From: CAUZJO01 sp963580245
GTDB lineage: Bacteria; Sumerlaeota; Sumerlaeia; MVZB01
DNA: 23,303 bases
Direction of reading: 5' to 3'
Assembly: GCA_963580245.1 (NCBI GenBank)
Contig: CAUZJO010000072.1
Coordinates: forward strand, 1 to 23,303
In this document: in pieces, positions 8,065 to 16,950 of the stretch
How the letters are laid out: every line of letters starts with the position of its first letter
How positions within the stretch are numbered: the first letter of the stretch is position 1
Notes under the pieces: generated by a model
Told to the model about the DNA's origin: nothing
Database searches by the model: none
What the model saw: only the letters and a program-made list of their open reading frames with translations
Program-made: the position numbers and the translations under genes

Positions 8065-9050
8065 ACCTGGCCCCCTCCCTCTCCACCACATCGCTCAGAG
8101 GCATCATCGAACGGCTCAAGGGCCGCCGCATCTTGGTCGTCGGCGATGTGATTCTCGACCGTTATATCTGGGGCGAGGTCGATCGCGTTTCGCCCGAAGC
8201 GCCCGTGCCAGTGGTCCAGATGACCAACCAGACATTGCGGCTCGGCGGCGCGGCCAATGTGATCTCGAACCTGGCGGCGTTGGGCGCGCGGGCCGAGCTG
8301 GTCGGGGTGGTCGGTGACGACGACGAAGCCGACCGACTGCGTTCGGAGATACAAGAACTCGGCCTCGGCGCCGCCGGGCTGATCCGGGTCGCGCGCCGGC
8401 CCACGACGGTCAAGACGCGCATCCTCTCGATGGGTCAGCAGCTCCTGCGGGTCGACAGCGAATCCACGCGCGAGGTGGATGCGGCGATCGCCGAGCGGCT
8501 GCTGGCGCGGACCGAAAAGGCCCTGAAGCGATGCGAGGTGGTCATCCTGTCCGACTACTTGAAGGGGGTCCTGAACGCCGAGACCTGCCCGCGGCTGATC
8601 ACCATGGCCCGGCGCGCCGGAGTCCCGATCATCGTCGACCCCAAGGGCATTCAGTATCAGAAATACGCGGGCGCGACGATCATCAAGCCCAATCAGAAAG
8701 AAGCCGAGGCGGCGGCCGCGCACAAAATCGATGGCGAAGCGGCCCTGATCGAGGCGGGGCGAAAAATCCAGCGGCTGACCCGGGCTCGCACGGTCGTGAT
8801 CACGCGCGGCGAGCAGGGGGTGATGGTTTTTGAACGGCGACGCGCCCCGGTCCCGATCCCGACGCATACCCAAGCGGTCTATGACGTGACCGGCGCCGGC
8901 GATACCTTCGTCGCGGTCATGGGCGCCGCGCTGGCAACGGGGGCCGGCATCCTGGAGTCGGCCAGTTTGGGCAACGTCGCCGGCTCGATCGTCGTCGGCA
9001 AGCTCGGAGCCTCGACCGTCACGCCCGCCGAACTCCTCGAAGCGCTCTGA
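8061..9050 (+). CDS. hldE: D-glycero-beta-D-manno-heptose-7-phosphate kinase (HldE kinase domain, RfaE1)
   Basis: This 329-residue PfkB/ribokinase-fold sugar kinase phosphorylates heptose 7-phosphate at position 1. It begins the domain with ILVVGDVILDRYIWGEVDRVSPEAPVPVV, a near-diagnostic RfaE domain I signature, and has LRLGGAANVISNLAALGA, KTRILSMGQQLLRVDSE, IIVDPKG and IKPNQKEAE. The C-terminal catalytic motif is VYDVTGAGDTFVA, whose Asp is the base. The nucleotidyltransferase half of bifunctional HldE is absent, so a separate cytidylyl/adenylyltransferase-type enzyme (RfaE2) is needed and is not in the window. The start is the GTG at 8061, fixed by the GTGA overlap with the phosphatase; the frame is open upstream only inside that gene. 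Confidence 0.93.
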   Translation: MNLAPSLSTTSLRGIIERLKGRRILVVGDVILDRYIWGEVDRVSPEAPVPVVQMTNQTLRLGGAANVISNLAALGARAELVGVVGDDDEADRLRSEIQELGLGAAGLIRVARRPTTVKTRILSMGQQLLRVDSESTREVDAAIAERLLARTEKALKRCEVVILSDYLKGVLNAETCPRLITMARRAGVPIIVDPKGIQYQKYAGATIIKPNQKEAEAAAAHKIDGEAALIEAGRKIQRLTRARTVVITRGEQGVMVFERRRAPVPIPTHTQAVYDVTGAGDTFVAVMGAALATGAGILESASLGNVAGSIVVGKLGASTVTPAELLEAL

Positions 9051-9140
9051 TCAAGCCGCGTGATTCGCGGAGAGATCAGCCGGAAACGATACGAGTCCGG
9101 CAACCAATTCGAGTCCGAGGATCCGATCAAGGAAACCTCT

Positions 9141-9251
9141 AAAAATCCGGTTTGCAGTCGTCCCTACGGGACTCCAATTCATTATCGGCTTGATTTCCCG
9201 CCACTTGCGTGGCGGGCTGAAAGCAATCGTCCCTGCCGGGACTGGATTTTT
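9141..9251. repeat. Palindromic multi-hairpin element (REP/MITE-like)
   Basis: The ends are perfect inverted repeats, AAAAATCC at 9141-9148 and GGATTTTT at 9244-9251. Inside are three hairpins. The first is TCCC-tac-GGGA flanked by AGTC and CT (9156-9173). The second has an 8-bp stem, CCCGCCAC (9197-9204) and GTGGCGGG (9209-9216), with loop ttgc. The third is TCCC-tgcc-GGGA (9230-9241). The first and third share TCGTCCCT and CGGGACT, so they are near copies. This layout resembles a transposase-dependent palindromic repeat or small MITE between the heptose kinase and the next gene. It may also stop or slow transcription, but it is not a simple intrinsic terminator. No other copy is obvious in the window. 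Confidence 0.55.
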
Positions 9252-9278
9252 GGAGTCACCCTCAAGAAGCACTCCGCG

Positions 9279-10400
9279 ATGCCTTACCCCCAATTCGACC
9301 GTTCCTCTCTTCGGATGAAACCGCTCGCCGCGCGTGAGAACCGCAAGTCCATTGAACGCGATCATGTATCGCCGACGCAGTCCCCCGGCCCGTTGTCCGC
9401 CGCCGCCACCGATACGATCAATGAGACCGTCGAGCGGGTCGCCGAGGCGCGTAAGAACGCGAGACCCGTCATGCTTGCCTTCGGGGCACACACGATCAAG
9501 AACGGCCTCGCCCCCGTCCTGATCGAATTGATCGAAGAGGGTTGGGTCACGCACATGGCGACCAACGGGGCCGGCATCATCCACGACTGGGAGTTCGCCT
9601 ATCAGGGCGAAAGCAGCGAAGATGTCCGCGCGAATATCGAGCGGGGCGAGTTTGGCAACTGGCGAGAGACCGGCCATACGATCAACCTTGCCCTCAACAT
9701 CGGGGCTTACGAGGGGTTGGGGTATGGCGAGGCGGTCGGGGCCCTGATCGAGCGGGAAACGCTGATCATTCCATCCGAGGGGGAACTGAGGCGGTCCATC
9801 AACCGCGACGTTGAGCAAAATGCTTCCCAAGCCGCCGCCGCCGCGGACCTGCTCTCGATCATTCAGACGTTTCAACTCGAACCGGGCCGGCTGGAGCTGC
9901 CCCATCGCTGGAAGTCACTGAGCGCCCAGGCGGCGGCGTTTCGGCTGGGCGTTCCGTTCACCGGTCATCCGATGTTCGGTCAGGATATCATCTATCAGCA
10001 TCCCATGAACCACGGTGGCTTGCTCGGGCGGGCGGCGTTGCGCGATTTCTTGACCTTCGCCGAAGGGGTGAGCCGGATCGACGGGGGCATCTACCTGTCG
10101 GTCGGATCGGCCGTCATGTCGCCCATGATCTTCGAGAAATCCTTCGCCATGGCGCAAAACCTGGCGACCGGGCGGGGCAGGCCCATCGAACGCCACTATA
10201 TGCTGGTGGTCGACTTGGCACGGTCGGACTGGGACTGGGGCCGCGGCGAACCACCCCAGGATCACCCCGCCTATTACCTGCGCTATAACAAGACGTTCAG
10301 CCGCATGGGGGGTACGATGCGTTACCTGCGCGCCGACAACCGCGACTTTCTCCTGGCGCTGTATCAAGCACTGCAACGACAAGGTCCTTCGCCGGGATAA
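9279..10400 (+). CDS. Deoxyhypusine-synthase-like protein of unknown role
   Basis: The product is 373 residues. The block MLAFGAHTIKNGLAPVLIELIEEGWVTHMATNGAGIIHDWEFA resembles the deoxyhypusine synthase family, in which an NAD-dependent Rossmann-like enzyme transfers an aminobutyl group from spermidine. Further blocks are GQDIIYQHPMNHGG, GGIYLSVGSAVMSPMIFEKS and, near the end, YYLRYNKTFSRMGGT. Lys338 in RYNKTF sits where the active-site lysine of deoxyhypusine synthase (in SWGKI) would be expected, judged by eye. Bacteria lack eIF5A, the eukaryotic substrate, so bacterial homologues must do something else; some make homospermidine. Its place after the heptose kinase, on the same strand, suggests a conserved partnership but does not identify a reaction. 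The ATG at 9279 is chosen; the frame is open back to 9060, but that part crosses the repeat element and looks non-coding. Confidence 0.7.
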   Translation: MPYPQFDRSSLRMKPLAARENRKSIERDHVSPTQSPGPLSAAATDTINETVERVAEARKNARPVMLAFGAHTIKNGLAPVLIELIEEGWVTHMATNGAGIIHDWEFAYQGESSEDVRANIERGEFGNWRETGHTINLALNIGAYEGLGYGEAVGALIERETLIIPSEGELRRSINRDVEQNASQAAAAADLLSIIQTFQLEPGRLELPHRWKSLSAQAAAFRLGVPFTGHPMFGQDIIYQHPMNHGGLLGRAALRDFLTFAEGVSRIDGGIYLSVGSAVMSPMIFEKSFAMAQNLATGRGRPIERHYMLVVDLARSDWDWGRGEPPQDHPAYYLRYNKTFSRMGGTMRYLRADNRDFLLALYQALQRQGPSPG

Positions 10401-10504
10401 GCTTTTGTGACATTGCCGGGGTTTACATTCGCGGCGAGATCGGTAAGCTGGTCGGGTGAAAGTAATTTCATACACAATGGCTTCCGATTTCGGAAAGCGC
10501 GGCC

Positions 10505-11744
10505 ATGGCCAGAGAGATCTCAACAAAGAAAAAAATCGTATTCGCGCTGATCGTGTTATTGGTCGTTTGCCTCGGGCTTGAGGTTGTCGGTATCATCCAT
10601 GCCCATCGCCGTGAAGGGTCATTTTCGTTCCTCGGCCAACACACGCCGCTGTTGGATTTGAGCCGGATCATTGGGAAGCCCCTACGGGAGAAAAACCAAG
10701 AGCGCTACCAAAAGGTGCAGGCATCCTACTTCTTGTTCGATGCCACGCTCGGGATCCGGTTTAAACCCTCGACGTGGGCGGTCGCGCTCGAGGCGGATGA
10801 GGAAGGCAAACCGCATATCGCCACCCAACGCCGCCTGGCGATCGACCCATACGGTTTCATCGCCTTGGACCAGGGATTACAAGGCACTGGTCAACGATCA
10901 AGACACCTGTCGCATCCTGGTCAGCGGAGGACCAACCACGGCCGGTTGGGGCGCGTCGGATAATGAACATACGTGGCCCGCGGTCTTGGAGCGAATGCTT
11001 CAGGATGAACCAGGAGCCCTCGGCCAGCGTTTCAGTCGGGTCGTCGTGATCAACAGCGGCGTCTTCGGTTACGGGATTTCGCAGGAACTGAAACGGTTCC
11101 AGGAAGAGACCATCTATCTCAAGCCCAACGTGATCATCGCGTTCAACGGTATGAACGAATTTTGGAACTACCGGGGCAATCCGGTCCACTACGCGACCAG
11201 CTCGCGCCAGAACTTCATCCTCCGGCAGATCGAGAAGGGCCAACCCGAGCAGCCGTCCCTGTTCACGCCCTACGCATTCGCGTGGTTGAGAGGCGAAGAC
11301 GCCGGACCCAAAGTGCCGGTGCGTCGGTCGTTCGAATACGAGAACCCCAACTACATTAGTCATCCCGGATACTATCTATACCTATCCAAGATCGCGCAAT
11401 TCAGGACCCTTTGCGAGTCGAATCAAATCCATTTTGCTTATGCTCTGCAGCCGGTGATGGGGATTGGCGAGAAGCCGCTGACCGAAGAAGAAGAAGCCAT
11501 CAAGCAGTTCATGGGCTCGGAGTTTTACCGAAAATCTTGGGAGCAATACGTCGAGGAAGCCCAAAGCTTTTATCGACGCGTGCGCAGGGGGCTAACGGAA
11601 AGCTGGCAACATGATCTGTCCGGGATCTTTGACGAGGTGCAAGAGACCACCTACTCGGACCCCCGCCATTACAATGACCTGGGCAACAAGCTCGTTGCCG
11701 AGCGAATCTTTGAATTGATCATGAACCAGGCCTACCGCCTCTGA
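10505..11744 (+). pseudogene. Membrane-anchored SGNH/GDSL hydrolase, frameshifted and lacking its catalytic Ser
   Basis: Two overlapping frames together make one SGNH hydrolase of about 412 residues. The first (from ATG 10505) gives a basic N-terminus, a membrane helix at about residues 10-30 and PSTWAVALEADEEG up to GFIALDQ. The second continues with DYKALVNDQDTCRILVSGG and runs to 11744. Removing one G from the GGG at 10873-10875 restores a single frame. Later blocks are normal: VIIAFNGMNEFWNYRG (block III) and SDPRHYNDLGNKLVAE with the Asp/His of block V. The block I segment reads GGPTTAGWG (Pro codon CCA at 10932-10934) where relatives have GGSTTAG, so the nucleophile serine is replaced. 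Frameshift plus loss of the nucleophile argue for a decaying gene. Such anchored SGNH proteins often act on acyl groups of envelope or secreted glycans; the substrate here is unknown. Confidence 0.82.
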
Positions 11745-11851
11745 GGCCGCCCGAGGCGTTCGCCTGAAAGAGCTTACCCGGCGCGAACTCTCGCTCCGAC
11801 TTTACGCAGGCCCTACTCCGCCGAAGAGAGATTGCGCCGCACCCTCGGTTC

Positions 11852-14800
11852 TCACTCCCCATTGACGTTGACCTTCTTCAACGCATCGCGAATTTCGTCG
11901 GCCGATTGCCAGCGTTGTTCCTTCTCCTTGGCCAGGCACTTCATGATGACCTGGCCATAATCCTCGGGAACGCCGGTCAGGGGTTTGGGTTCGACGAACA
12001 GGTGCTGGTAGGCCAGGTCGCCCTCGGTAAACGGGGGCCGACCGCTGGCCAATTCATAGAAGACGATGCCCATCGAATAGATGTCGGCCCGGTGATCGAC
12101 CTGTTCCCCCTTGACTTGCTCGGGCGACATATAGAGCGGGGTGCCCACGATCGCTCCGGCCATGGTCGCCTCGGGCGAGGCGGTTGATTCCACCATCTTG
12201 GCGATCCCGAAATCGGTGACCTTGAGGTCGTCCTCGATGGTCAGCATCAAGTTGGCCGGTTTGATGTCGCGATGGACAATGCCGATCGAATGGGCGTAAC
12301 TCATGGCCTTGCAGATCTCGAGCGAGTAACGGATCGTGGTCTCGAACGGAAGCTTGCGGTTGTGTTTGCGCAGTTTCTGCTTGAGGTCCGATCCGCGCAC
12401 GAATTCCATCGAGATATACTTACGACCCCGCTCCTCGCCGATGTCGTGGATGCGGACGATATTGGGATGTGAGAGTTTGCGGGCGTTGCGCGCCTCCTGG
12501 CGAAAGCGGCGCAGGGCTTCCTGGTTGCGCAGCAGGTTGTCGGGCAGGATTTTGAGCGCCACCTCTTCCTCGAGTTCATTGTCCCTGGCGCGATAGACGA
12601 TCCCCATCGCTCCGCGGCCCAGTTCTTCGATCAACTCGTACCGCTGCTTGGCCTTCTCCGAGAGCGAATCGAGGATGGCCGTGCGCTCGGCGCTGCCCTG
12701 GTCCACGCCCGCCTCGCTCAGCCGCTCCAGCTTGCCCTTGACGTCCTTGTAAGTGATGTCGTTGGAGAAGATGAGCTTGTAGACCTCGCGCGCGCCGGGC
12801 ACGTCGTTGACCGCCTCGTAACGCGCGCCCAGTTCATAGAGCAAGTCCTTGACATCGTTCTCGATGGGAAGGCGCTTGAGTTCTTGCAGCGCCAGATCAA
12901 GCATCCCCTTGGCCATGAAGCAGCGCGACAAGTTGCGGATCGATTCGCCTTCCCATCGGTAGTCGCGGCTGGTTTGCTGAAAACAGGAGATGGCCAGGTC
13001 GTGGCGGTCGACTTTCATCGCCAGCCGGCCCAATTGGGCGCGGACCTCGGCCGAGTCGCGCTTCTCCAGGATGTGTTGATACAGCTTGAGCAGGCTGCGG
13101 ATGATCTCCTCGTTTTCGGGATAGAAGCGATGGGCCTGCTCCATGGATTGTCGCGCCTCGCGATCGTGCCCCAGGGTCTGCTGCAGCCGGCCGCGCTCCA
13201 GATGGGCCATCGCGTCGCGCGGATTCTTTTCCAGGATCTTATCGAAGGCCTCCAGCGCGCGGGGGCCCTGAGAGCCGTCAATGCGCTGGACCTCTTGAAG
13301 GTGCTGCCGAGCCTCGCGCAGGCGACCGTCGAAGATCATGGTGTCGATCAGGTACCAACGCAGCTTGTGTTCCTTGGGCGAGGCTTCGACCAGTTCCTCC
13401 ATCTGGCTGATCGCCGCGCCGATCTTGCCCGGCACGCGGGTCATCATGTGCTTGAACGTCTGAATCGAATGGTCCCAGGAACCCCGCGACGCATAGGACT
13501 GCGCGGCGGCCAGGTACGGCTCGTGCTGATCGGGCTGGTTCTGGATGGCCCGGTTGTAGATTTCGATGGCGTGATTATCATAGCGACGCTTGCGGAAGTA
13601 GAGCGAGCTCAAGGCGCTGATGGCCTCGTGGTCGTCGGGGTTGGTCGCCAGCACCTGCTCGTAGCCCTCGATGGCCGATTCCATCTGGTCGGCCATCGCC
13701 GAGGCCGAGGCGATGAGCTTTTGAAGTTCGGAGTTGTCCGAGTGCGCCTCCTGAAGGCCTTGACCCAATGTGAGCGCTTTTTCGGGCATATCGACGCTCT
13801 GGTAGCATCGCATCAGTTGCAGGCCCATGTCGAAACGCTCAGTGTGGCGCTCGAAAACCAACTCGAAGACGTGCGCCGCGTCGCCGTCGCACTTGCGCTT
13901 GCGCAGGTAGATGGCCGCCAGGTTCTCCTGGATCGTTGCGTGGTTGGGCTGGTGCAGCAGGGCTTCGCGGTAAATCGGCTCGGCCTTGTCCTCGACGATG
14001 CCCAAACGGCAATAGGCGTTGGCCAACTGGAGAACCAATTCACGCGTGCGCTTGCCCAACGCCAGCAGCGGTTCGATCGCCCGGATGGTCAGGTCGTCGT
14101 CGCTCTCGCCCGAGGCGATTTTGGCCAACTGGCCCAGCACCGTCTCGTCGTTGGGATTGTGCACCAGGACCTTTTTGTAAACCTCCTTGGCGTCGGTGTC
14201 CTGGCGGTCTTGCTGGATGTAGCCATGGCTGACGGCCGTGATGATCTCGGGCGTGTCGGGGTTGGCCTCCAGGGCCTTGGCGAAGATCTCCATCGCCGTC
14301 TCATCGAGCCGGTTCTCGGCGGCGTAACAGGCCCCCAGCAACCTCAGGCCAATCGAATCATTGGGATTGACCTGGAGGATCTTCTGCGAGTGCATCATCG
14401 CGTCTTTGTTCTCGCCCCCTTGCAGGTGGCGCGTGGCCATGATCACGTGGGCGGCGGGGGCGGCCGGATCCAGTTCGAGCAGCATGGCGGCCACCTGTTG
14501 GGCTTTGTCGTCATACCGGCGCGAAAATTGGCTGGCCAGGCAATATGTCTTCAAGAAGGAGCGATCGTCCTTGAATTGATCAAAAACACGATCCAGCGTG
14601 GGCAGCACCTCGGGGGCCGTGATCCCCAGTTCCATGTAGAGTTCGGTCATGTACTCGGGAAGTTTGGGATCGTCAAATTGATGGACGATCGTTTGGCGGA
14701 AGGCTTCGAGCGCCTCTTGCGGCCGGCCGATCCCGCGTAGCGCCTGGCCCAGGATAAAGAACCAGGCCCCCGGCTTCTTGGCGATTTGGGCCATGGCGTT

Positions 14801-16804
14801 GTAGACGATGGCGGCCGGCTCATCGAACTTCGGACCCGATGAATAGGCGGTGGCCAACGCCATCAGGTAACGGTTTTCATCGGGGAAAAACTGACGCGCG
14901 CACTCAAAGATCAACGCCGACTGTGAATCGAACTGCTTTTGCTTGATGTAGACCTTCCCCAACTCGGAGACGTATTTCTTTCGCTTGGGAAACGCCAGGC
15001 AGAGCCGGTAGAGCAGTTTGATCGCCCGCTCGGGGTTGTCGTTGCGCAAGGCGCGACGCGATAGCCAGTGATCGAGCGCCGCCCGGCCGTTGCGATAGGC
15101 CATCCAGCCCAGGTAAATGGCCAGGGCCGTGGACAAGACGGCGACCACCAGCAGCCCAAAGAGGTTATCGCGGATAAAGTATTTGCGGGCCAGGCGTCGG
15201 GCGTCATTATGATGTGGGCTGGTCTCCAACACCTGGCGGACGGTGGTCAGCGCCACGTCCCATTCCCCCTCGTCCGCTCGATCGCGCGCATGCTTCAGCT
15301 TGTCTTCCATGCGGTCGCTCAGGTTCTTGTGTTGACGCCTGCGGAACGCCTCATATACCGGGTCCGCGCTGCTGGCCCGTGTCGCCCCCCCCCGCAACCC
15401 CAACCACATCGGACTGGCGTCATGCCAATCTAAACCGGAGTCGACCAGGTAGCCGCGTCCGTCGATGGAAGATCGGATGAACACTTCGGCGCGTTGGCCC
15501 CCGGTCAGCGGCGCGACGATCGGGGTGAGTCGTCCCTGCTGTACATTATCGAAACCGCCATGAATAGTTTTGATTGACAGATTCAATATTTTTAAACCGT
15601 ATCGGTCGCAAAAGACGGCGTAAGCCGTCCGATCGGCGGCGCGGAAGACCGCTTGCGGACTGTAAATCGGCTCCCTGTTGCGGTAAACTTCGTTTGGCCA
15701 AAACCAATCCCCCGTCTTCCCGTTGATCAACTTCAGTTCTTTTCCCCCAGAATAAACGAGTATCTCGTCACATCCGTCATGATCAACGTCGATGGCGACG
15801 GGACATGAACGCGGCGGGTTGGGGATCCTTATTTTTTCCTTGGCCCAGACCGCCTTTAACTCCCGGCCCTCGGCCCTTCGCGCGTGCAACCAGCCAAGGG
15901 TGTCGGCCACAATCAGCTCCTGGAGCCCGTCGCCGTCCAGGTCCCCAAGCGTCACGCCCAACTCGAACTTGCGATTGGACTCATACCCGTTGGTGAGCTC
16001 GGTCTGCGCGGCGTCGGCCTCGACTCCCTTCTGAGCGATGACGAATAATTTACCTTCACGTGTTACAAAGGCGATGTGCGCGGCGTCGGAGGCGCCCGGA
16101 ACCTGATAGCCGGTCTTGCCCACGGCCGGAGGTGAGGGAAGGCCGCCGGGCGTCGGGCACCGAAGCACCTCGTGCAACTCGCCCAGGCGGACCCGGTAGC
16201 CGAATAGAATCTTCCGTGAATCGTCATAGAGCAGGATCCCTTCCCGAGTGTCTTGGGGATCGTCGCTGTGAAGCGCAAAGGCGACCGGTGCCTGTGAGAG
16301 GGGGAAACCACAATCCAGGTCATCCTGAAGCGGCTGGCCCGTGGGCCCGTTGAGCAGGTCGTTCTGAAGCCGCTGACCCGACGGCCCGTCGAGGATGAAA
16401 AGCCTGCCGGAGCGGGCGGGAACGATCAGGTTGATCCGACCATCGCCCAGAAAGTGGCCGGCCACGGGCGTGAGCAGGATCTCATTCTCATCGAGCGCCT
16501 GGCTCCAGATCGCCTTGCCATTCTCGGGATCGAAGGCGGCGACTTCGCCTTGCTTGACTTGGATAATCTCCAAGCGGCGGTCCAGGTCCAAATCGGCCGC
16601 CAGCGGGGCCGGGGGGCCGACGAAATCGCTGCCCCGTTTCCAAATCAGGTCAAGTTCTTGGGAATCACCCGCCGCCAGTGCGATGGGCCACGCAAGCATC
16701 GCCAGCACCGCGCCGAGCTGAGTCAACAGTGAGCAGACAAACAATCCCCAGCGACGGTGCTCGGCGTGATGACCGCGCTCATTGATCGGTTGACGGGCAT
16801 GCAC
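11852..16804 (-). CDS. Giant transmembrane Ser/Thr protein kinase: FG-GAP sensor, TPR array, C-terminal kinase
   Basis: This protein has 1650 residues. A membrane segment at about 19-44 is followed by a beta-propeller-like region to about 545 with FG-GAP/VCBS-type calcium-loop motifs (GVTLGDLDGDGLQELIVAD, AIDVDHDGCDEILVYSG, LAADLDLDRRLEII). A second membrane helix lies at about 548-571 (NLFGLLVVAVLSTALAIYL). Many TPR units fill about 590-1370 (for example EALEAFRQTIVHQFDDP and AMAHLERGRLQQTLGHD). A complete Hanks-type kinase lies at about 1390-1645: GRGAMG loop, Lys1418 in VALKIL, HRDIKPAN with Asp1513, DFG with Asp1531, and MSPEQ. The kinase and TPRs are predicted cytoplasmic and the propeller extracytoplasmic. 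I chose the GTG at 16804 because GGAGGAG stands six bases upstream; an in-frame GTG at 16822 has no such sequence. It is monocistronic and divergent from the glycosyltransferase. The ligand and targets are unknown. Confidence 0.92.
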   Translation of the reverse strand: MHARQPINERGHHAEHRRWGLFVCSLLTQLGAVLAMLAWPIALAAGDSQELDLIWKRGSDFVGPPAPLAADLDLDRRLEIIQVKQGEVAAFDPENGKAIWSQALDENEILLTPVAGHFLGDGRINLIVPARSGRLFILDGPSGQRLQNDLLNGPTGQPLQDDLDCGFPLSQAPVAFALHSDDPQDTREGILLYDDSRKILFGYRVRLGELHEVLRCPTPGGLPSPPAVGKTGYQVPGASDAAHIAFVTREGKLFVIAQKGVEADAAQTELTNGYESNRKFELGVTLGDLDGDGLQELIVADTLGWLHARRAEGRELKAVWAKEKIRIPNPPRSCPVAIDVDHDGCDEILVYSGGKELKLINGKTGDWFWPNEVYRNREPIYSPQAVFRAADRTAYAVFCDRYGLKILNLSIKTIHGGFDNVQQGRLTPIVAPLTGGQRAEVFIRSSIDGRGYLVDSGLDWHDASPMWLGLRGGATRASSADPVYEAFRRRQHKNLSDRMEDKLKHARDRADEGEWDVALTTVRQVLETSPHHNDARRLARKYFIRDNLFGLLVVAVLSTALAIYLGWMAYRNGRAALDHWLSRRALRNDNPERAIKLLYRLCLAFPKRKKYVSELGKVYIKQKQFDSQSALIFECARQFFPDENRYLMALATAYSSGPKFDEPAAIVYNAMAQIAKKPGAWFFILGQALRGIGRPQEALEAFRQTIVHQFDDPKLPEYMTELYMELGITAPEVLPTLDRVFDQFKDDRSFLKTYCLASQFSRRYDDKAQQVAAMLLELDPAAPAAHVIMATRHLQGGENKDAMMHSQKILQVNPNDSIGLRLLGACYAAENRLDETAMEIFAKALEANPDTPEIITAVSHGYIQQDRQDTDAKEVYKKVLVHNPNDETVLGQLAKIASGESDDDLTIRAIEPLLALGKRTRELVLQLANAYCRLGIVEDKAEPIYREALLHQPNHATIQENLAAIYLRKRKCDGDAAHVFELVFERHTERFDMGLQLMRCYQSVDMPEKALTLGQGLQEAHSDNSELQKLIASASAMADQMESAIEGYEQVLATNPDDHEAISALSSLYFRKRRYDNHAIEIYNRAIQNQPDQHEPYLAAAQSYASRGSWDHSIQTFKHMMTRVPGKIGAAISQMEELVEASPKEHKLRWYLIDTMIFDGRLREARQHLQEVQRIDGSQGPRALEAFDKILEKNPRDAMAHLERGRLQQTLGHDREARQSMEQAHRFYPENEEIIRSLLKLYQHILEKRDSAEVRAQLGRLAMKVDRHDLAISCFQQTSRDYRWEGESIRNLSRCFMAKGMLDLALQELKRLPIENDVKDLLYELGARYEAVNDVPGAREVYKLIFSNDITYKDVKGKLERLSEAGVDQGSAERTAILDSLSEKAKQRYELIEELGRGAMGIVYRARDNELEEEVALKILPDNLLRNQEALRRFRQEARNARKLSHPNIVRIHDIGEERGRKYISMEFVRGSDLKQKLRKHNRKLPFETTIRYSLEICKAMSYAHSIGIVHRDIKPANLMLTIEDDLKVTDFGIAKMVESTASPEATMAGAIVGTPLYMSPEQVKGEQVDHRADIYSMGIVFYELASGRPPFTEGDLAYQHLFVEPKPLTGVPEDYGQVIMKCLAKEKEQRWQSADEIRDALKKVNVNGE

Positions 16805-16810
16805 GGCTGA

Positions 16811-16817
16811 CTCCTCC
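16811..16817 (-). promoter_or_regulatory. Ribosome-binding site that decides the kinase start
   Basis: GGAGGAG on the minus strand (CTCCTCC on plus at 16811-16817) is six bases before the GTG at 16804 and lies inside the longer frame that begins at 16822. It supports initiation at 16804. Confidence 0.6.
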
Positions 16818-16849
16818 GTCACGCGATGTTGCTCTCTCCCTGCATTCTC

Positions 16850-16863
16850 TGTAAGGTCTTACA
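16850..16863. promoter_or_regulatory. TGTAAG-N2-CTTACA palindrome in a divergent promoter region
   Basis: TGTAAG (16850-16855) and CTTACA (16858-16863) form a perfect six-base inverted repeat with a two-base centre, midway between the divergent kinase and glycosyltransferase genes. On the minus strand it sits immediately after a TTGACT hexamer, the place where an operator would lie between -35 and -10. The matching -10 is weak, so the promoter itself is uncertain. The binding protein is unknown. Confidence 0.35.
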
Positions 16864-16950
16864 AGTCAACATCGCATCCCTACAGTATGAGTATAGGAAC
16901 TCGTTGATTGAATCTCATCACAAAATCATCGGTCCATCCAGGACGGCACC

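Noticed and set aside
12884..14740. A 618-codon open frame on the plus strand opposite the TPR region
   Set aside because: It lies wholly antisense to the TPR region of the kinase, shows no family signature, and its Leu/Val/Gly/Gln/Asp-rich composition is what antisense reading of GC-rich coding DNA produces.
15385..15393. Nine-C run inside the kinase gene, a possible frameshift or phase-variation tract
   Set aside because: The kinase frame is continuous across it and both flanks belong to the same protein, so no shift is present in this sequence.
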